The position numbers were made by a program, and so were the translations under genes. This document shows, one piece after another, positions 55,723 to 64,000 of a stretch of DNA of 64,000 bases. Source of the DNA: Lycium barbarum (lineage: Eukaryota; Streptophyta; Magnoliopsida; Solanales; Solanaceae); assembly GCF_019175385.1 (NCBI RefSeq), contig NC_083338.1:67240884-67304883 (forward strand), read 5' to 3'. Below the pieces are notes generated by a model. It searched no databases. It worked only from the letters and a program-made list of their open reading frames with translations, and had not been told where the DNA came from. The stretch's first letter is position 1; the number at the start of each line of letters is the position of its first letter.

Positions 55723-58655
55723 TGTCACGACCCAGCACCGTAGGCCGCGACTGGCACCCTACCTGGGTACCCAGACCGAATCACACGTTCATTTTCAAAT
55801 CCAAACTTATTTCATAATTTTTCGAAATCATATCGAACATAATTTATATCGAATATGTCTTAAGCGGTCGTGCCAAATCAAAATATCATATCAAATACAA
55901 ACTGAGCGGCGGAATGGACATCGCCGGTCAAAAGTGCAAATATAAGCATAAGGGCCATTTGGGGCCGGCATAACAAACAGACCGCCTTAAGACCAGAAAA
56001 CGGAATCAGACAAACATACATAGGACCCTCGCCCCACATATATGACTACAGGCCTCTACGAACTCAAAACAAAGACATATGGCGAGACAGGGCCCCGCCG
56101 TACCCAAATAGTCAAATATACCAAATATATACAAAGCAAAAAGAGTCTGTACCAAAAGTGGACTCCGGATCAAATAGGAGAACTCCGGAATAGCAAGAAG
56201 TGAAGCCTACTGCGGAGGATCACCGATATCTGCACCTGCGGGCATAAAACGCAGCCCCCGAAGAAAGGGGGTCAGTACGAAATATGTACTGAGTATGTAA
56301 AGCACGGAGTACAGAAATATGGATCAAAACCGAAAGTAAATCAAATGTCAAAGTGGAGTACAAATGGGTAGATCAAAATCTATATCGAAATCATATACTT
56401 ATACATAATGCAATAAATCATGCAAACGCTTAGGAACGTGGTCGCCACTCCGACGCTGGCGCCACACACAGCATAACACCAGAAGGTTTCAAATCTCCGT
56501 ACATCCCCGAACACAAGCATAATCATAGGTGAGCGTATCGCATCACAAGCCATATCACAGCATAACTCCAAACGGAACCCGGCCCTATGGCGAAGCCTCG
56601 GGAACCGTAACACAGCATACGACCGAATTGTCATAAGGCGCACGAATCAAAACCGGCCCGGGAACCGGTGAACGAAGTCATAATAAGGCACGAGCGGAGT
56701 CGTGAGCAAACCAATGCAATTCGTACTTCAGAATAGTTTTCCAAAACGAAGTAAACCCATAAGTCATATCATAATGCAAAATAGTCGGGTACTTAGCCGA
56801 TATAAAGTTTCATTTCACAAAACATTTCCAAATAGTACGTATAGCTCAAAACGTAACTTAGCGTATTATAATGTTCAAAATACATCTCATAGGAGGGAAT
56901 TTCACAATCGAAAGTATCGTATCCAACTTTATTCACAAAGATAGCCCAATAAGGCAAATAGGGCGTTTCAGGGTAGCGGGCCCACCTCGAGTCAAAGTGA
57001 GGTGGCGAACTTATCTTTACGAACATTTATATGCCAAAGGTCATACATGGTCGTTTCTAGGTTACCCGACCACATTTTGATAGGTTTCGGACGAGCGGTG
57101 GCATTCTAGCCAAAATAGAGCCCTTAGGCTTCAATCGAATTGAATGAATAGTAACTTTTCTGTGGATCGGGTTTCGAGGAGCAGAAATGCTCCGGAAGTT
57201 CTCATGTTCGTCTAACACACTAAGATATGCCAAATGAAGGAGTGGGAAGCTTTACATACCTCACAGACGTCGTAAGCTCTCCCGAAAGTCCAGTCCCGTT
57301 TCGTCAAAAATCTGCAAATGGTCAAAGTTACCAATTGAGATTCTTAGGCTTAAAAATGCCTTTAACTCCAATTTTGCCTACCGAAATTTCGGCAGCGTTT
57401 CCCCTATAAATCTAACATCCCCGAGGCTTAGCTCGGCTCAAAATACATCAATCACAACAGCCCACACGTCAACAAACAACACAAACAACAATCAAGCCAT
57501 TCTAACTTTAAAGTTCTACTTTATTACCTAAGTTGGCAACTTTCATTCAAACTTCCAAAATTCCAATTCTATATCTACCTATTTGTATTCATTCCCACAT
57601 TCAAACTTATACAACCACATTCTAATTACAATTCAAATCATACACGAACTTGCACCAAAATCAATTATTTCCCTAAGTCTTCAAAACATCCAAAAATGCA
57701 CTACGAACATTCTAACTCGCATTGTTTCATTCCGAATTCGCCAACATCGTTATAGATTCATATTTAAAGTCTATAGCACCTAAAATATACATTGCTATAC
57801 ATAAAGATACCAAGGATATACACTTTCCGATAATATCCGAATTCGTTTTCCACCGCCAATTTACTTCAACAATCAATCATTTACGACATAAGGGTCACAA
57901 CAACACATTATACCAACTTAAACAAGATCAATTCAAATCATTTTGTCTCTCTATGGCTCACGGCCAACAACCAACTTACACACACACCCATAGCTTTCTA
58001 TTTAAATCAAAATTACGGGATTTCCATCTATTCTCAATCCTTAACACATTCATATCAATTCTATAACATAAAAGGGGCAAAATTCTTACCTTTCCTTGAA
58101 ACCCCGACTTGTCGCAAACGTCGTTCTTACGCCAAACTAATTATACTCCGATGAAGAGGGCCTTGAGTACTTCACAAATATGTGAAAACTTGGATTTTTG
58201 GATCACTAATCAAACTTGGAAATTTTTCTTTCTCTCTTCTTTGTGGGTTCGGCCAAAACCCCTTTGGGGTGGTTCTTGAAATTTTTTTGTTGGTTTTTTT
58301 TTTTTAAAGATAAGTCTAAGTGTTGGCATGGATATATATCCTTTAAAGGGTCATGTGCTATGCACATGACCTCAACTTAATGGGTTTGGGCTTGCCAAGG
58401 CCGGCCACCCTTCCAAAACCTTGGGCTTTATTTTGTATTGAATTTTCTTGGCCCAATTCGAGAAAAGTCCCGTTTTGTAATTCCCGAAACTAATTTCCGA
58501 AATTCCAAATTTATTCTCGGCCTTTCCTGAGGTCTTGACATTAATAATTCCATAACCAACATAATCATATTCACTAAAATCAAATTATGTCCTTATAACA
58601 CACAAGTCGTAATTATTTCTCGATTTCCAATTATACGAAAACACGGGACATAACA
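55723..58655 (-). mobile_element. E3 3' LTR (2933 bp)
   Basis: Opens TGTCACGACCCAGC and closes GGGACATAACA on the plus strand. The first 168 bp can be compared with the 5' LTR from 63833: near identical (for example AGCACCGTAGG against AGCCCCGTGGG), suggesting a recent insertion. It holds the hairpin module (56254-56292), CCGAAATTTCGG palindrome (about 57378), a donor-like site (GT at 57259) and a TATATAT near 58331-58340. It is the closest relative of the fold-back arms. Confidence 0.95.
56254..56292 (-). other. Tandem hairpin module in the E3 3' LTR
   Basis: Minus strand: CAGTAC-type stem, then CCCCC/GGGGG around a T-rich loop. Confidence 0.65.
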
Positions 58656-58692
58656 TTCTCCCCCCCATTAAGAACATTCGTCCCCGAATGTT
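58656..58692 (-). promoter_or_regulatory. E3 polypurine tract and adjoining palindrome
   Basis: Minus-strand TTAATGGGGGGGAGAA abuts the 3' LTR, preceded by AACATTCG/CGAATGTT at 58673-58692. Confidence 0.85.
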
Positions 58693-58766
58693 AAATTAAT
58701 CTTATAAGGTCTTATGATCAAGGCAGGAGTGTCCCTTTTTAATAATGACATACATAATTCATTTTA

Positions 58767-59633
58767 TCAATCAACACAACAAACTGAAAAAGAAATTAGA
58801 TTACCTGTGGATGTCGGAAACAAGCGGGGATATTTCTTCTTCATCTCGTCCTCCGCCTCCCAAGTCATCTCCTCCCGATTATTGTTGCGCCACAGGACTT
58901 TGACGGAGGGCACTTATTTAGTGCGTAGTCTCCGCACCTGTCGATCCAGAATAGATACAGGCTGCTCGTCATAAGATAACTGCTCCGTCACCTGAATGTC
59001 ATCTACTGGGAATATCCAGGCAGGATCACCAATACATTTCCGCAACATAGACACATGAAACACCGGGTGTACGACCTCCAAGTCGGATGGTAAGTCTAGC
59101 TCATAGGCGACCTCGCCTATCTTTCGCAGGATCTGATACAGTCCAATGTACCGGGGGCTCAACTTACCCTTTTTACCGAATCTCATGACACCCTTCATGG
59201 GCGACACCTTCAGGAATACCCAGTCGCCAATCCGGAACTCTAACGGTCGACGTCGCCTATCTGCATAAGCTTTCTGTCGACTCTGAGCAGCCAATAATCG
59301 TTCTCGAATAAGCTTTACCTTATCTACAGCCTCCTGGATCACATCTGGCCCAATCAACTTAGTCTCGCCCACGTCAAACCAGCCAATAGGAGACCTGCAT
59401 GTCCTGCCATAAAGGGCCTCGTACGGAGCCATCTGAATGCTGGAGTGATAACTGTTATTATAGGCAAACTCAATAAGCGGCAAATGATCATCCCAGCTGC
59501 CCCTGAAATCAATAACGCAGGCCCGCAACATATCTTCGAGCGTCTGAATAGTGCGCTCGGCCTGCCCGTCGGACTGAGGGTGAAAAGCTGTACTGAGGCT
59601 AACCTGAGTCCCTAATCCTTCCTGAAATGACCT
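58767..59633 (-). pseudogene. E3 integrase C-terminal half and chromodomain-like tail
   Basis: Continues E3 pol after the TAG at 59634-59636. Motifs: [88 protein letters not shown] and FHVSMLRKCIGDPAW. A TAA at 58914-58916 interrupts RRLRTK. The same frame continues with VKVLWRNNNREEMTWE and YPRLFPTSTGN to a TGA at 58767-58769. This part binds DNA and, through the tail, is thought to contact chromatin. Confidence 0.92.
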
Positions 59634-62600
59634 CTAGAAATTAGCTGTAAACTGGGTACCTCGGTCAGTAATAATAGATATAGGAACTCCGTGAAGTGTG
59701 ACTATCTCTCTGATATACAATCTGGCATAGTCCTCAGCCGAATAAGTAGTCCGAACCGGAAGGAAATGGGCTGATTTCGTCAGCCTGTCAACAACAACCC
59801 AGATAGAGTCGTACCTGCGTGGAGTGCGCGGTAATCCAACAACGAAATCTATATTAATCATCTCCCATTTCCAGGCTGGAATTTCCATCTCCTGTAATAA
59901 TCCACCGGGCTTCTGATGCTCGATCTTAACTTGCTGGCAGTTCGGGCACTGACTAACAAACTCAGCAATATCTTTCTTCATGCCGTCCCACCAATACAAA
60001 CACCTGAGGTCCCGATACATTTTAGTGGAACCAGGATGAACAGAATACCGTGCATTATGGGCCTCGCCCATAATCTGCCGCCGTAAGCCCGCAACGTCCG
60101 GTACACAGAATCTGCCGTCATATAATAATACTCCGTCAGGCGAGATCTCAAACTGAGTCTTTGATTTACTAAGGGCCACATCTCTGTACTGAATCAAAAG
60201 AGGATCCTCAAACTGGCGTTGCTTTACCTCCTGAATAATAGATGACTCAGCAACTGGACGAACAGAAATCCCAGAATATCCAGAATCCACCAAACGAACC
60301 CCGAGGCTGGCCAGCTGATGAATATTGCGAACCAAATCCCTCTTATCAGATGGAAAATCAGCCAGACTGCCTACGGACTTGCGGCTAAGCGCATCAGCTA
60401 CCACGTTGGCTTTCCCTGGGTGGTACAGAATATCGACGTCGTAATCCTTTAGTAACTCAAGCCATCTCCGCTGCCGCAAATTTAGTTCCTTCTGCCTAAA
60501 AATATACTGGAGACTCTTATGGTCCATATAGATATCAACATGGACCCCATATAAATAATGCCGCCAAATCTTCAAAGCATGAATCACCGCGGCCAACTCA
60601 AGATCATGAGTGGGATAGTTTTTCTCGTGCGGTCTGAGCTGCCGGGAAGCATAGGCTATGACTCGACCGTGCTGCATCAATACACATCCTATCCCAATAC
60701 CAGAGGCGTCACAATAGACAACATACCCGTCAGATCCCTCTGGAAGAGCCAGAACTGGTGCTGTAATCAATCTCTCCTTCAGCATCTGAAAGCTGCGCTC
60801 GCAGGCATCCGACCACTGGAATTTTGCTGCTTTCTGGGTAAGCCTCGTTAGTGGTGCTAAAATATAAGAGAAATCCTCCACGAACCTGCGGTAATACCCA
60901 GCCAATCCAAGAAAACTACGCACCTCTGTCGGTGTAGTAGGCCTGGGCCATTTCTGCACAGCCTCAATCTTCTGCGTGTCGACCCGAATACCATCTGCGC
61001 CGACAATATGGCCCAAGAATGCCACAGAAGTCAACCAGAACTCACACTTAGAGAATTTTGCATATAACTTCTGCTGGCGGAGGATGCCAAGTACCGTCCT
61101 CAAATGATCTGAATGCTCCTCGGCTGATCGCGAGTAAATCAGGATATCATCAATAAACACAATTACAAACATATCCAGGAAAGGCCGAAATACCTGGTTC
61201 ATCAGATCCATAAATACTGCTGGAGCATTAGTCAACCCGAAAGACATAACTCTGAACTCATAATGCCCGTACCGAGTCCTGAAAGCAGTCTTCGGGATAT
61301 CTGACTCCCGTACTCGCACCTGATGGTAACCAGAACGCAGATCTATCTTTGAAAAATGTCTAGCACCCTGCAGCTGGTCAAACAAATCATCAATCCAGGG
61401 GAGGGGATATTTATTCTTAACAGTCACCTTATTCAACTGCCGGTAGTCGATACACATCCGCAATGACCCATCTTTCTTTCTGACAAATAGTACCGGCGCT
61501 CCCCAGGGTGATGTGCTGGGTCTAATAAAGCCCTTATCCAGCAAATCTTTCAGCTGCTCCTTCAACTCCTTCAACTCAGCTGGTGCCATTCTGTACGGAG
61601 GAATAGATATAGGCTGCGTATCCGGCATCAACTCAATAGTGAAATCAATCTCCCGCTCAGGCGGAAGGCCAGGAAGCTCGTCAGGAAAAACATCTGGAAA
61701 CTCGCTGACGACCGGAACAGACTGAAGGGTAGGTACCTCCGCGGCAGTATCGTGCACACGAACCAAATGATAGATATACCCCTTCTGGATCATCTTCTTA
61801 GCCTTGAGGTATGAAATAAACTTACCCCTCGGCGATGCTGTAGATCCGAACCACTCTATGACTGGTTCCCCTGGAAACTGAAAACGGACTACCTTTTTCT
61901 GGCAGTCGACATTAGCATAACAGGAAGACAACCAATCCATGCCCATAATGACGTCAAACTCAAGCATGTCTAACTCTATCAAATCAGCCTTAGTGCTACG
62001 ATCGTAAATGGTCACAGAACGATCCTTATAAATTTGTCTCGCTATAATAAAATCCCCAACTGGCGTAGCTACCTCAAATAGTTCTATAGGCTCAGACATT
62101 ATCCCAATCTTACTAGCAACGAGCGGGGAAATATATGATAAAGTAGAGCCAGGGTCAATCAATGCATACACAGATCTGGAGAAAACCAGCAATGTACCTG
62201 TGACGACGTTTGGCGAAGCCTCCTGATCCTGGCGGCTGGCCAAAGAATATATGCGGTTCGAGGGACCGCTAGAACCTGAAGTGCCACCGCGGCCTCGACC
62301 GCGTCCTGCCGGTGCTGAAATACCTCGCCCTCCAGGGCGTGCAACTGATGGAGCAGAAGAAGAACCGGCGGCTGACCCTGTCTGCTGAGCAGCACTACCA
62401 GAACCGCTAGCCAATGGACAATCTCTCATAAAGTGGCCCTGACCACCACACGAAAAGCAAGCTCCAGTCGCTCGGTAACACTCCCCGGGATGAGACTTCC
62501 CGCAATGAGGACATCGGGGTCTGGGTGGTCTGGCCTGGCTGGGACCCCTGGGTACCTGTGAACCTGCCACTCTGGAGCTCTGACCGGCCCCAGACGGTCC

Positions 62601-63629
62601 TGTACTATCGAATCTCCGGCTGCCTGACTGAGTACCCCGGCCGGAGGGAGGAAAATGCCTGTCTGACGGCTGCTGCTGAGGCTGTCCGCCTCGAGAATCT
62701 CCAGCATAACCTGCGGACCTAGCCCTCTTGGGCGGCCTCCTATCTCGATCTCTACCAGAATGATCAGACCTGTGACGATCCTCCATACCCATCGCATAGG
62801 CCTGAAGTCGGGCAATGTCCATATCTGTCTGCAATGACACTGCCATGCAGCCGTCAATCAAATACCGATCCAATCCCATGACATATCTGTGCATCCGATC
62901 GGTCATGTCTGCTACCACGGCCGGTGCATATCGGGCCAGAGAATCAAACTCAAGGTTATACTCGCGAACACTCCGACCCCTCTGCTGCAGACGTAAGAAT
63001 CGATCAGCCCGTGCCCGCCGTAACTCTGGTGGCAAAAAGTGGCGGGTGAATGCTGTCACAAACTGATCCCAAGTGGCTGGAGGGGCACCCTCTCCTCTAG
63101 ACAGCTCCCAAGTCTCGTACCAGTGGGTAGCCACATCTCGAAGCCTGTGCGAAGCCAGCTCAACTGACTCGGTCTCTGAAGCCCTGACCAAGTCCAGTGA
63201 GCGTCGCATCCCCCGAATGAAGTCGTGGGGGTCCTCGTCGGGCTTAGACCCGAAGAACTCTGGAGGGCCACATAGCAAAAACTCCCGAACTCTCAGGCTG
63301 TCCCGCCTGTCATCATCATCGTCGTCCCTCCGCCCGCGCCTGCGAGCCTGTCCTGCTACCAGTGTAGTCAACAGCTGTACAGCCTCCCTCAGGGTCCTAT
63401 CCTCCGCCCCTGGCTGAGGAACTGGAGTCTCAGGTACGGGTACACGGACCTCTGGAGCTGCTGAAGGTCCTGCTCCAGGCTGTACTAGTGGGGGTGTAGC
63501 AGACCCCTCAGAATGAGGCACATCCTCAGGCAAATCATAGACACGAGCCCGGGTAGCTCGCTGTGCCTGGCTAGTCTCTCCAATCCTCGCCTTGCCCTTC
63601 TGGGCCGCCGTTGCCTTCGTCGGAGGCAT
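59634..63629 (-). pseudogene. E3 gag-pol (capsid, zinc knuckle, protease, RT, RNase H, integrase N-half)
   Basis: Single open frame; the start is taken at 63629 ([13 protein letters not shown]) by analogy with E1/E2 and because it follows an acceptor-like TTTGCAG. Domains in order: acidic linker DDDDDD; capsid ([20 protein letters not shown] to [10 protein letters not shown], about residues 115-260); Arg/Gly/Gln-rich region; knuckle [14 protein letters not shown] (about 62450-62410); protease [11 protein letters not shown] (about 62160); RT with [10 protein letters not shown] (about 61150); RNase H with YCDASG (about 60710) and [10 protein letters not shown]; integrase [12 protein letters not shown] (about 59845) and TDRGTQF (about 59660). 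A TAG where relatives have tryptophan ends it before the third catalytic residue. As in Tekay relatives, gag and pol share one frame. Confidence 0.95.
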
Positions 63630-63815
63630 CACTGCAAACACAAAGGCGAGTCAGATCATAATCATCCTAATAGCACAGCTCTATCGCACGATCTAAGATT
63701 TCAAAGAAGGTAACATCCTAAATGCCCTGTAGCTTCCCGTTTATAGATGTGGTGCACAACACATCAATAAACAAGACTCTACGAGACACGGCCTGTAGAC
63801 ATTCCGAGGACAAAC

Positions 63816-63828
63816 TGCTCTGATACCA
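63816..63828 (-). promoter_or_regulatory. E3 primer-binding site (initiator tRNA-Met)
   Basis: Minus-strand TGGTATCAGAGCA, four bases from the 5' LTR end at 63833. Confidence 0.93.
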
Positions 63829-63832
63829 CTTT

Positions 63833-64000
63833 TGTCACGACCCAGCCCCGTGGGCCGCGACTGGCACCCTACCTGGGTACCCAGACTGAATCACACGTTC
63901 ATTTTCAAATCCAAACTTATTTCATAATTTTTCGAAATCATATCGAACATAATTTATATCGAGTATGTCTTAAGCGGTCGTGCCAAATCAAAATATCATA
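63833..64000 (-). mobile_element. E3 5' LTR (first 168 bp in window)
   Basis: Opens TGTCACGACCCAGCCCCG, matching the 3' LTR from 55723 with only a few differences, and is cut by the window edge. Confidence 0.95.

Larger units (their letters stand above)
55723..64000 (-). mobile_element. E3: gypsy retrotransposon nested in E1 integrase (continues past window)
   Basis: Minus-orientation element. The 3' LTR (58655-55723), polypurine tract, gag-pol, primer-binding site and first 168 bp of the 5' LTR are in the window. It is the best preserved coding copy here: one 1331-codon gag-pol frame is broken only by a TAG at 59634-59636, then a TAA at 58914-58916. The CCAGT target repeat should recur beyond the window. 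Same broad Tekay-like type as E1/E2, but a different LTR family (GGGACATAACA/TGTTATGTCCC terminus). Confidence 0.95.

Overview
This 64 kb window looks like heterochromatic, retrotransposon-filled DNA from a flowering plant, most likely a eudicot and plausibly Solanaceae (the family is my inference from the LTR types). Almost everything recognisable is Ty3/gypsy LTR retrotransposon, inserted one inside another. I find no intact host gene, no tRNA gene and no CRISPR array. Every coding region is broken by stops, frameshifts, deletions or nested insertions, so all are annotated as pseudogenes.

Two types of chromovirus are present. (i) Older, decayed short-LTR elements resembling the Reina group: H1 (minus strand, 1-8915) and H2 (minus strand; 3' LTR at 10103, integrase and RNase H to 12255, reverse transcriptase at 37143-37519). 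(ii) Younger long-LTR (2.4-3.8 kb) elements resembling the Tekay/Del group. Their LTRs run TGTTA... to ...GTGACA, their primer-binding site matches initiator tRNA-Met, and they have a chromodomain-like C-terminus.

Layout. 1-8915: H1, split by two solo LTRs with perfect target duplications (A 495-3654, CAATT; B 4077-6589, GGCAT) and by a short A-tailed insertion in gag (8400-8610, CATCATT). 8916-10102: the only stretch not obviously transposon. 10103-12255: 3' end of H2. 12256-31225: scrambled long-LTR pieces, namely LTR C copy 1, a non-coding internal region with a 5S rRNA-like segment, LTR D, a pol fragment, LTR E, LTR C copy 3, a decayed minus-strand pol fragment and an unassigned stretch. 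31226-37142: a second copy of the H2 RNase H/LTR C junction, and inside that LTR a 4051-bp fold-back element. 37143-37519: H2 reverse transcriptase, interrupted by LTR F (37520-39478), which is interrupted by element E1 (plus, from 39479). E1 gag is interrupted by the complete element E2 (minus, 42847-52731, TSD CTTTC). E1 integrase is interrupted by element E3 (minus, 55723 to beyond the window end).

Strongest points for a second look: (1) the fold-back element 31864-35914, with two inverted 1538-bp arms, the same LTR terminus at both ends and a clean 5-bp target duplication, which looks like an integrated self-primed strong-stop cDNA; (2) a tandem hairpin in the 3' part of nearly every LTR, one stem of which shows compensatory base-pair changes between families; (3) a splice-donor-like site in every LTR paired with an acceptor-like site just upstream of gag, so that splicing would remove the primer-binding site; (4) a conserved palindrome next to the polypurine tract; (5) family-specific palindrome clusters upstream of the LTR TATA box.
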